Positions 1-6,155 of a stretch of DNA of 9,264 nt are shown piece by piece. The stretch is from an uncultured Flavobacteriales bacterium (GTDB lineage Bacteria > Bacteroidota > Bacteroidia > Flavobacteriales > Vicingaceae). The stretch covers positions 1 to 9,264 of the forward strand of contig CAJXFJ010000044.1 in assembly GCA_913052515.1 (NCBI GenBank). The letters are read 5' to 3'. Each line of letters begins with the position of its first letter. Within the stretch, counting starts at the first letter, position 1. A program made the translations under genes and the position numbers. Below the pieces are notes generated by a model. It made no database searches, was not told the origin of the DNA, and was given only the letters and a program-made list of their open reading frames with translations.

Positions 1-210
1 ATTATACTTGCCGATGAACCTACAGGAAATTTAGATCCTGAAACTTCTATAGAAATCATGAAGCTCTTGGTTTCTATTAGCCAAAATAATAAAGCTGTCT
101 TGGTCGCCACGCATGACTATGAGTTAATTCGAAAATTTCCAGGTAGAATTTTACAGTTTGAGAACGAGACAATCACCGAACCTGAACCAACAATTCCTGC
201 TTCAAACTAA
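1..210 (+). CDS. ftsE: Cell-division ABC transporter ATP-binding protein FtsE, C-terminal part (5' end outside window)
   Basis: The window opens in frame inside this gene and 69 codons precede the TAA stop. Visible are the Walker B segment and D-loop (ILADEPTGNLDP, fragment residues 2-13, with D5 and catalytic E6) and the H-loop histidine (VATHDY, H38). This is the end of an ABC ATPase domain. The tail ATHDYELIRKFPGR is typical of Bacteroidota FtsE, the cytoplasmic ATPase that pairs with membrane protein FtsX and activates peptidoglycan hydrolases at the division site. The Walker A motif and ABC signature lie outside the window, so the FtsE call rests on the tail alone. A LolD/MacB-type exporter ATPase is the main alternative. 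The last four bases overlap the 3' end of the glycosyltransferase gene on the other strand. Confidence 0.8.
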   Translation: MILADEPTGNLDPETSIEIMKLLVSISQNNKAVLVATHDYELIRKFPGRILQFENETITEPEPTIPASN

Positions 211-1103
211 GTTTTAAAGACAGAACTTAAGTAGCAAAGCTTCCAAATGGTAAAAAGCCAAAGATTATTCCCCCCCTGGTTAAAGTACTCTTCCAAAGGC
301 TTCCCGAACAATTTATAATTTAACTTTAAAACCCAAGTTAAACGCATCTCCTTTAGCTTAAAATATCCTGATAATAACTTAACGTGCTTTACAAATCCTT
401 GCTCCTGATTTAGCAAATTATAGATATAAATCAGATTTTCTATTCCCGCTTTACTCTTTTTTATGAATTCTGAATTGAGCTCTGAAACTGAGTTTAAAAC
501 AGGGTTTTGAATATGAGAGATTGCCACTCCTTCTTGTTCCAACCTAAATCCCATTAAAGTATCTTCATGACCATATTTTGTCAAACTTTCTTCAAAAGGA
601 ATTTTCTCCAAAAGCTTTTTTCTAATCACAAAATTGTTGGTCATAAACGTCCGGTAGGGATTTTTCTTTCGAAAGTCTACTGTTTGTGCTTCGACTTGAT
701 TTCCATACTTCCACCTTAAGCTATTTTCTTTGATTGGTTTTTGCTTCGAATAAAGACTTCTCCCACAAATTACTCCAGCTTCATCTTTCTTTACTTCATC
801 TAAATAACAAATCAAAAAATCATCCTTAATGATTTTTGAATCTCCATCTATAAACAATAGAAAATCATGCTTAGCATGGAGAAGAAATCGATTTCTAATC
901 TTAGCTCTTCCCACGTTTTCTTTTAGCTGAATATATTGAATTGGAGACAAAAGTCTGGATAAGTCTAAGCGATTCTCAATATTTGAGGCGTCATCAATTA
1001 CAATTAGTTCAATTGGTTTTTCTTGGGATTTTATTTGAGTCAATAAGGAATTAATCAACTCATAATTTGGATAATTATAAAGCGGAATGCAAATACTAAG
1101 CAC
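207..1103 (-). CDS. Family 2 (GT-A fold) glycosyltransferase
   Basis: This 298-residue protein begins directly with the GT2 first strand (LSICIPLYN, residues 2-10). It then shows the nucleotide-binding VIDDAS (35-40), the NVGRAKIRN segment (63-71) and the metal-binding DXD as DGD (86-88). The later acceptor/base motif appears as GHED (178-181), where D181 is the likely catalytic base. There is no signal peptide or clear membrane segment, so it is probably cytosolic or membrane-associated. It should transfer one sugar from an NDP-sugar donor to a growing glycan or lipid-linked acceptor; donor and acceptor cannot be read from sequence. The start is GTG at 1103-1101. An in-frame TAA lies six codons further upstream with no usual start codon between, and the domain begins right after the GTG. 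The gene overlaps the upstream GT4 gene by 8 bp, so the two are probably co-transcribed and coupled. Confidence 0.85.
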   Translation of the reverse strand: MLSICIPLYNYPNYELINSLLTQIKSQEKPIELIVIDDASNIENRLDLSRLLSPIQYIQLKENVGRAKIRNRFLLHAKHDFLLFIDGDSKIIKDDFLICYLDEVKKDEAGVICGRSLYSKQKPIKENSLRWKYGNQVEAQTVDFRKKNPYRTFMTNNFVIRKKLLEKIPFEESLTKYGHEDTLMGFRLEQEGVAISHIQNPVLNSVSELNSEFIKKSKAGIENLIYIYNLLNQEQGFVKHVKLLSGYFKLKEMRLTWVLKLNYKLFGKPLEEYFNQGGNNLWLFTIWKLCYLSSVFKT

Positions 1104-2199
1104 GTTGAGAAGCTTTATTGATTAGCTGAATAAGTTTAACTTCTTCATTTCTCCAAGTAAACCTTTCAGCCAAGGCTGAACAGTTTTCACTCCATAAATC
1201 CAATTTATTAGAAACTAACATTTCATTGATTTGATTTCCCATAGCTTCAGGATCGCGGCTCATTAACTCCTCTCCAATTTCAACCTTGCCAATTAACTTT
1301 TTAAACTCTATTAAATCTGAATAGAGAATTGGAGTTCTAGTATTTAAATAGTCAAATAACTTATTAGGTAAAGCATAAGTATAATTTTTACCCAATTTTT
1401 CTTCTAAAGAAACTCCTAATAGACTTGCTTGAGTGTGTTTTATTAATTCTTGTGGAGAAAGTCTACCTAAAAATTTGACTTTTTCTTGCAACTCTAATTT
1501 ATTTCTTAGGCTAACCAACTCCTCTTTGATGTCACCATCCCCTGCAATTAAAAAAACCGCTTCATCAACAAAAGTCATTGCCTGAATTACGTGTTCTATC
1601 CCTCGCCCTACGTTCAAAGCCCCTTGATAGATAATCTGTCTCTTCTTTTTTGAAGTATGACTCTTATTATTCTTAATTGGAAAATTTCGAACTACCAAGA
1701 ACTCCTTTTTATATTTCTGTGCGTATTCCTTAGCAATCATTTCTCCAACGGTTATGCAATAATCTAACTTTGGTAAAATATAGGATTCTATACTTTCCCA
1801 AAAAGCTTTTACCCTTTTTCTATGAATCAATTCCGGCACCTCGGTAAAGTACTCATGACTATCATAGATAAGCGGAACTTTTTTCAGTTTTGAGACTAAA
1901 AAATTAGCAGGCAGGGTATCTAAATCATTTGCGTAGAGTATGTCTACTTTACTAAACAATAAATAAAAAAAGAGTCGAATATTAAAGCAAGCATAAAATA
2001 AAAAACCGCTATTACACAACAAGTTAAACCTCTTTTGACGGTAGTCCTTTGGGGCAAAGTTTAGACTACTCTTTCGCTTTCTTCCTACAAGGGTCACAGC
2101 AAAACCATTTGTTGACAAACTACTAGCAATTTTTTGAACTCTCTGGTCTGTAGAAAGGTCAGTAGTGACAGAAACTATGATGGTTTTGTTTGCTGGCAT
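1096..2199 (-). CDS. Family 4 (GT-B fold) glycosyltransferase
   Basis: This is a 367-residue protein when started at the ATG at 2199-2197. The frame stays open to a TTG at 2232, but the 11 extra residues lie before the conserved N-terminus (IIVSVTTDLSTDQRVQKIA), so the ATG is preferred. The N-terminal Rossmann domain carries YANDLDTLPA and YDSHEYFTE (about residues 112-120). The C-terminal donor-binding domain has YQGALNVGRGIE (191-202), the LIAGDGD strand and FLGRLSP. The donor site reads SLEEKLGKNYTYALPNKLFDYL (264-285 in two parts, EEKLGKNY then YALPNKLFDYL). This form of the EX7E region is familiar from Bacteroidota GT4 enzymes. It probably adds a sugar from a UDP- or GDP-donor with retention, in surface polysaccharide or glycoconjugate synthesis; substrates are unknown. 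It is the first gene of a two-gene unit with the GT2 gene. Confidence 0.87.
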   Translation of the reverse strand: MPANKTIIVSVTTDLSTDQRVQKIASSLSTNGFAVTLVGRKRKSSLNFAPKDYRQKRFNLLCNSGFLFYACFNIRLFFYLLFSKVDILYANDLDTLPANFLVSKLKKVPLIYDSHEYFTEVPELIHRKRVKAFWESIESYILPKLDYCITVGEMIAKEYAQKYKKEFLVVRNFPIKNNKSHTSKKKRQIIYQGALNVGRGIEHVIQAMTFVDEAVFLIAGDGDIKEELVSLRNKLELQEKVKFLGRLSPQELIKHTQASLLGVSLEEKLGKNYTYALPNKLFDYLNTRTPILYSDLIEFKKLIGKVEIGEELMSRDPEAMGNQINEMLVSNKLDLWSENCSALAERFTWRNEEVKLIQLINKASQRA

Positions 2200-2311
2200 A
2201 AGTAGCGAAAATGAGCATTTTTTAAATGACAATAGCTTTCAAACTATTTAAAGTTAATAAATGAATTCAGGAACTTTAAAATGAATGAAAACAAACTACA
2301 TATTTGCCTAC
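2200..2311. promoter_or_regulatory. Divergent intergenic region between the GT4 gene and murB
   Basis: These 112 bp separate the chosen starts of the minus-strand GT4 gene and plus-strand murB, so promoters for both units must lie here or overlap it. The region is very AT-rich and contains a perfect 9-bp inverted repeat. On the minus strand TAGTTTG (2246-2240) is one base short of the Bacteroidota -7 consensus TAnnTTTG, and I see no matching TTTG about 20 bases upstream. On the plus strand CATATTTG (2299-2306) is one mismatch away but only 5 bases before the murB ATG. No promoter can be assigned firmly. Confidence 0.4.
2247..2280. repeat. Perfect 9-bp inverted repeat (TTTAAAGTT / AACTTTAAA) before murB
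   Basis: The left arm is TTTAAAGTT at 2247-2255 and the right arm is AACTTTAAA at 2272-2280, with a 16-bp spacer. The arms are exact reverse complements. The centre-to-centre distance is 25 bp, about two and a half helical turns. The position between two divergent starts suggests an operator or a structured 5' leader. The arms are almost all A/T, so chance is a real possibility. It is unlikely to be a terminator, because no gene ends here. Confidence 0.5.
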
Positions 2312-3334
2312 ATGAATATTCTTTCAAATTTTGAACTTGACAAATACAACACATTTGGCATTAAAGCTAAATCTAAATTCTTTTTAACAATCAACAATTT
2401 AGAAGATGCTCAGCATTTCTTCAAAAAGCTAGCATTTGAGTTTGAGCCTATTTTAATTCTGGGTGGTGGAAGTAATATTTTATTACTATCAGATTTTGAT
2501 GGCTTAGTTCTTCAAAACCAAATAAAGGGAATTGATCTAGTAAAAGAAGACGAAGAACATGTTTGGCTAAAAGTTGGAGCAGGCGAAAATTGGCATGAGT
2601 TTGTACTTTATACGATTGAAAACAATTGGTCAGGTATAGAAAACTTATCATTAATCCCAGGAAATGTTGGCGCAAGTCCTATGCAGAATATTGGTGCTTA
2701 CGGGGTAGAAGTAAAAAATGTGATTGAAAATGTGGAATGCGTCAATAAGTCAAATGGTGAGATTGAAGAATTCGATAATGCAAGCTGTGAATTTGGATAC
2801 AGAACTAGCATTTTTAAAACCAGCCATAAGAATCAGTACTTCATTACGCATGTAACTTTTCGATTGAATAAAAAAGCACAGTTTCATATTAATTATGGGG
2901 CAATTAAAAGCGAATTGGAAAAACAAGGTGTTCAAGAATCAGAACTTTCAGCAAAAACAATTTCCGATGCGGTAATCGCAATTCGACAAAGCAAATTACC
3001 CGACCCTAAAAAACTAGGTAATTCAGGTAGTTTTTTTAAGAATCCAATAGTTAACAAAGCTACTTATCAGCGTTTAATTCAGGAGTTTGGCGACATGCCT
3101 GCATATCCACTTGAAAATGATGAAGTAAAACTAGCAGCTGGTTGGTTAATTGAAAAGGCAGGCTGGAAAGGCTATCGAAAAGGAGATGCGGGAGTGCATG
3201 AAAAGCAAGCTTTAGTTCTTGTAAATTATGGAAACGCTAGTGGTAGTGATATTTACGAATTATCTGAACAAATTCTACAATCGGTTAAAGCAAAATTTGG
3301 GGTTGAACTAGAACGAGAAGTTAATATCATTTAG
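2312..3334 (+). CDS. murB: UDP-N-acetylenolpyruvoylglucosamine reductase (UDP-N-acetylmuramate dehydrogenase)
   Basis: MurB uses NADPH and FAD to reduce UDP-GlcNAc-enolpyruvate to UDP-MurNAc, the second committed step of peptidoglycan precursor synthesis in the cytosol. The FAD-binding part shows LILGGGSNILL (about residues 48-58) and LSLIPGNVGASPMQNIGAYG (112-131). The catalytic set is complete: R164 in GYRTSIFK, S240 in GNSGSFFKNP, and E336 in the C-terminal ELEREV. The layout matches type I MurB of E. coli, and the 340-residue length is close to its 342. The frame is open from an ATG at 2285. The ATG at 2312 is chosen because MNILSNFELDKYNTFGI is the usual N-terminus, and no ribosome-binding site favours the longer form. 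It stands alone on the plus strand between minus-strand polysaccharide genes, and its stop lies 1 bp from the stop of the phosphatase gene. Confidence 0.96.
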   Translation: MNILSNFELDKYNTFGIKAKSKFFLTINNLEDAQHFFKKLAFEFEPILILGGGSNILLLSDFDGLVLQNQIKGIDLVKEDEEHVWLKVGAGENWHEFVLYTIENNWSGIENLSLIPGNVGASPMQNIGAYGVEVKNVIENVECVNKSNGEIEEFDNASCEFGYRTSIFKTSHKNQYFITHVTFRLNKKAQFHINYGAIKSELEKQGVQESELSAKTISDAVIAIRQSKLPDPKKLGNSGSFFKNPIVNKATYQRLIQEFGDMPAYPLENDEVKLAAGWLIEKAGWKGYRKGDAGVHEKQALVLVNYGNASGSDIYELSEQILQSVKAKFGVELEREVNII

Positions 3335-3335
3335 T

Positions 3336-4085
3336 TCATAACGTATGATTTAAAAGCTTACCGCTTTCAATCAGCTTATGCACATAGGGCTTTGTTCTAG
3401 CAATTTCAATTAACTGTTGATGTCCTTGATTATGACAATCTGTTCCTAAAAATGAAATCAAGTCTTCATCAACTAAGCGTTCTGCAATTTTTTGTGTTTC
3501 TGGTGAATAATGACCGATAAAAGATAAGATATTCACTTGTAGAAAAACCCCTTTATCTTTCATTTCGCGAAATTTTTCAAAATCATTATACCAAAAGCCG
3601 TAGCGCTCAGGATGCGCTAAAATTGGTTTATATCCTTGTGTTTGCATTTCAAAAATAACGGAAGCTAAATTTGGAGATTCTGCAATAAAGGGCAATTCAA
3701 ATAAGACATGCTGATCCCCAAAAGTTAGTAACTCTTTCGCTTTTACTTTATCTTCAAGTGTTTCATCTAAATAATACTCTGCAGCAGCCTCAAAGCCCAA
3801 TTGACTACCTTTCTTCTTCAGCTCATTCCTTACCTCATCTCTCCCTCCTAAAATTATTTCAGGAGTATTTCGGTAAAAGTCAGACATAACATGTGGAGTT
3901 GTAATGACTTTGTCATAGCCCCAAGACTCAAACTTAGTAAGCATTTCCATAGAATCTTCCAGACTCTTCGATCCATCGTCTATGGCAGGAATTAAATGCG
4001 AATGAAAGTCTACTTTTAGTTGCCCCAAGTTGATTGGTTCCAACACAGCTTCTTTCTTCCCAAATAATTTACCTAACCAACTCAT
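3336..4085 (-). CDS. PHP-type tyrosine-protein phosphatase, CpsB/YwqE family
   Basis: This 249-residue protein has a complete metal-dependent PHP phosphatase site. The metal ligands are H28 and H30 (DFHSHLIP), D36 (IDDGS), H65 (TTPHVM), E103 (AAEYY), H158 (LAHPERY), and D216 and H218 (GTDCHNQGH). Members such as CpsB and YwqE remove phosphate from the C-terminal tyrosine cluster of BY-kinases (CpsD, YwqD, Wzc-like proteins) and so tune polysaccharide chain length and export. It is presumably cytosolic, with no signal peptide. A short N-terminal extension (MSWLGKLFGKKE) precedes the domain. It is the last gene of the minus-strand nucleotide-sugar operon, 9 bp after the 4-epimerase. The cognate kinase is not in the window. 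A histidinol-phosphatase-type PHP enzyme is less likely given the context and the YERYGFWY-like segment after H158. Confidence 0.88.
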   Translation of the reverse strand: MSWLGKLFGKKEAVLEPINLGQLKVDFHSHLIPAIDDGSKSLEDSMEMLTKFESWGYDKVITTPHVMSDFYRNTPEIILGGRDEVRNELKKKGSQLGFEAAAEYYLDETLEDKVKAKELLTFGDQHVLFELPFIAESPNLASVIFEMQTQGYKPILAHPERYGFWYNDFEKFREMKDKGVFLQVNILSFIGHYSPETQKIAERLVDEDLISFLGTDCHNQGHQQLIEIARTKPYVHKLIESGKLLNHTL

Positions 4086-4094
4086 ATAAAATAT

Positions 4095-5087
4095 CTACTT
4101 AAAATCATGATTCTTAAACCATGCAACGGTTTTTTCAAGCCCTTGTTTAAATTTAACTTCCGGATTATAGCCCAACAATTCCCTTCCTTTGCTAATATCA
4201 GCCAAAGAGTCGTGAATATCTCCTGCACGCTCTTCTCTATGGGTGGCTTCTATATCAGAATTCATAATTTCTTTTAAGAAACTAAATAAATCCATCAAAC
4301 TATATCGCTCTCCAACAGCTACGTTAAACATTTCACCCAAGGCTTCGCTTTTTTCAGTAAACAAGGCCTTTATATTCGCTTGAACTGCATTTTCAACAAA
4401 TGTAAAATCTCTTGTTTGGCTACCATCTCCATTTATAAAAGGTGATTGGCCTTCCTTTAAAGCTTGTATAAACAATGGAATAACTGCTGCATATGCACCT
4501 TTCGGACTTTGTCGTGGTCCAAATACATTGAAGTACCTTAGCCCAATAAGTTCTTGTCCATAACTATCAAAAAATACTTTACCGTAAAGCTCATTGGTAT
4601 ATTTACTTACCGCATAAGGAGACAAAGGCTTACCAATAATACTTTCCACCTTTGGTAACTCTTTGCTATCCCCATATACAGACGAGGAGCTAGCAAAAAC
4701 CATTCTTTTCACACCTGACTCTCTGGCAGCCGAAGCCATATTTACAAAACCTGCAACATTTGCTTCATTGGTAGCCATTGGATTCTTTAAAGACCTAGGA
4801 ACAGAGCCGAGCGCAGCTTGATGACTAACAAAATCAATCCCATCTGTGGCTTTTAAACAATCGTTATAATTTGTGATATCTCCTTCTAACAATTCATAAT
4901 TGTCGTGGGTAAGAAATGCATTTGAGTTTGCTCGATCACTATTGGCAAAATTATCAAGCACACGAACCTTCTTAGCACCATATTTTAAAAGATAACTAAC
5001 CAAGTTAGAGCCTACAAAACCACCACCACCGGTAATAAGTAAACTTAGTGTTGAAAGATCTGCTTTATGGAACGGTTTATCATACAT
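4095..5087 (-). CDS. UDP-N-acetylhexosamine C4-epimerase, WbpP/TviC (VipB) family
   Basis: This is a 330-residue extended short-chain dehydrogenase. It has the NAD-binding TGGGGFVGS (19-27), the acidic D45 after the second strand (VLDNF), the active-site SSSSVYG (133-139) and the catalytic YAVSK pair Y158/K162. The segments HQAALGSVPRSL (89-100), LRYFNVFGPRQSPKGAYAAV (183-202) and INGDGSQTRDF (218-228) match WbpP, WbgU and TviC rather than GalE. These enzymes interconvert UDP-GlcNAc/UDP-GalNAc or their uronic acids, so the product is likely UDP-GalNAc or UDP-GalNAcA, the latter made with the 6-dehydrogenase of the same operon. The ATG lies 6 bp after the rfbB stop, behind an AGGAA that overlaps that stop. 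Exact substrate preference is inferred, not seen. Confidence 0.87.
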   Translation of the reverse strand: MYDKPFHKADLSTLSLLITGGGGFVGSNLVSYLLKYGAKKVRVLDNFANSDRANSNAFLTHDNYELLEGDITNYNDCLKATDGIDFVSHQAALGSVPRSLKNPMATNEANVAGFVNMASAARESGVKRMVFASSSSVYGDSKELPKVESIIGKPLSPYAVSKYTNELYGKVFFDSYGQELIGLRYFNVFGPRQSPKGAYAAVIPLFIQALKEGQSPFINGDGSQTRDFTFVENAVQANIKALFTEKSEALGEMFNVAVGERYSLMDLFSFLKEIMNSDIEATHREERAGDIHDSLADISKGRELLGYNPEVKFKQGLEKTVAWFKNHDFK

Positions 5088-5090
5088 AAA

Positions 5091-5095
5091 TTCCT
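5091..5095 (-). promoter_or_regulatory. Possible Shine-Dalgarno sequence AGGAA before the 4-epimerase gene
   Basis: Read on the minus strand, TTAGGAATTTATG carries AGGAA three bases before the ATG, overlapping the TAG stop of rfbB. The spacing is short, and in Bacteroidota Shine-Dalgarno pairing is usually weak or absent. I saw no comparable motif at the other starts of the operon, so this may be coincidence. Confidence 0.3.
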
Positions 5096-6155
5096 AACGA
5101 CTTTGGTATTGATCTTTGTAATAATTCTGATAATCTCCTGAAGTAACGTTATTCAGCCAATCTTCATTGTCTAAATACCAATCTATGGTTATTTCAAGCC
5201 CTTTGCTAAAGTTAATGGAAGGCTCCCAACCAAGCTCGTTCTTAATTTTAGTAGCATCTATTGCATAACGCTTGTCATGTCCATCTCTATCTTTTACATA
5301 GGTTATTAGCTTTTCTGAAGTTCCTTCTTCACGATTTAACTTTTGATCCATAATCTTGCACATTGCTTTTATTAAGTCAATGTTTTGCCATTCATTATTT
5401 CCTCCAATATTGTAGGTTTCTCCAACTTTGCCTTTATGAAAGATAACATCAATCGCTTGTGCATGATCATTAACCCATAACCAATCCCGAACGTTATCGC
5501 CTTTACCATAAACCGGTAAATCTTTATTGTTTTTAATATTATTGATAAACAATGGAATTAACTTCTCTGGAAATTGATTAGCTCCATAATTATTAGAGCA
5601 ATTTGAGATAACAACTGGCAAGCCATATGTATGATAATAAGCTCGAACTAAATGATCGGAACTGGCTTTAGATGCAGAATAAGGACTTCTAGGGTCATAG
5701 GGGGTTTCTTCAGTAAAATAGCCTGTTTCACCCAAGGTACCATAAACCTCATCAGTTGACACATGGTAAAAAAGGTTTTCCTTCATCTGCTCTCCCCACA
5801 TTTCTTTTGCTACATTCATAAGACAAGCTGTCCCATTAATGTTAGTCTTAATAAACTCTAGTGGATTAGAAATTGAGCGGTCAACATGGGACTCTGCCGC
5901 AAGGTGAATAACCGAATCTATTTCAAACTTGTCAAATGCTTTCCTTACATCTGCCTCTACCGTAATATCTCCTTTTACAAATTCATAATTTGACTTAGAG
6001 TCAACGTCGCTGAGATTTTCAAGATTACCAGCATAAGTTAACTTATCGAAGTTAACAATACGATAATTTGGATATTTATTTACGAATAATCGAACGACAT
6101 GAGAACCAATAAAACCGGCTCCACCTGTGATTAATATACTTTTTTTAAAACCCAT
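5094..6155 (-). CDS. rfbB: dTDP-glucose 4,6-dehydratase
   Basis: RfbB (RmlB) removes water from dTDP-glucose to give dTDP-4-keto-6-deoxyglucose, the shared precursor of dTDP-L-rhamnose and of several amino-deoxy sugars. The 353-residue protein has TGGAGFIGSH (10-19) for NAD, the substrate-binding HLAAESHVDRSI (84-95), the dehydratase triad T134-D135-E136 in STDEVYG, and Y159/K163 in YSASK. NNYGANQFPEKLIPLFI (188-204) and GKGDNVRDWLWV (217-228) are also typical. Length is normal for the family. The start ATG shares one base with the upstream gene's TAA (TAATG), suggesting translational coupling. No rmlA, rmlC or rmlD accompanies it here, so the final sugar is open. Confidence 0.95.
   Translation of the reverse strand: MGFKKSILITGGAGFIGSHVVRLFVNKYPNYRIVNFDKLTYAGNLENLSDVDSKSNYEFVKGDITVEADVRKAFDKFEIDSVIHLAAESHVDRSISNPLEFIKTNINGTACLMNVAKEMWGEQMKENLFYHVSTDEVYGTLGETGYFTEETPYDPRSPYSASKASSDHLVRAYYHTYGLPVVISNCSNNYGANQFPEKLIPLFINNIKNNKDLPVYGKGDNVRDWLWVNDHAQAIDVIFHKGKVGETYNIGGNNEWQNIDLIKAMCKIMDQKLNREEGTSEKLITYVKDRDGHDKRYAIDATKIKNELGWEPSINFSKGLEITIDWYLDNEDWLNNVTSGDYQNYYKDQYQSR

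Noticed and set aside
208..229. 6-bp inverted repeat TAAGTT/AACTTA near the ftsE/GT2 junction as a terminator
   Set aside because: The stem is short and nearly all A/T with a 10-base loop, too weak to support a terminator call.
2200..2232. TTG start adding 11 residues to the GT4 protein
   Set aside because: The ATG at 2199 sits right before the conserved first strand, and the extension is a low-complexity stretch with a less common start codon.
2299..2306. CATATTTG as a Bacteroidota -7 promoter element for murB
   Set aside because: It has one mismatch to TAnnTTTG, lies only 5 bases from the ATG, and has no matching -33 element at the right distance.
2285..2311. Upstream ATG giving a 9-residue longer MurB
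   Set aside because: The added residues do not match the family N-terminus, there is no ribosome-binding site, and the ATG at 2312 begins the conserved MurB start.
2448..2675. 75-codon open frame on the minus strand inside murB
   Set aside because: It is fully antisense to a well-supported MurB with all catalytic residues, shows no domain or plausible start context, and looks like a shadow frame.
2750..2935. 61-codon open frame on the minus strand inside murB
   Set aside because: It is antisense to conserved MurB sequence and has no recognisable features.
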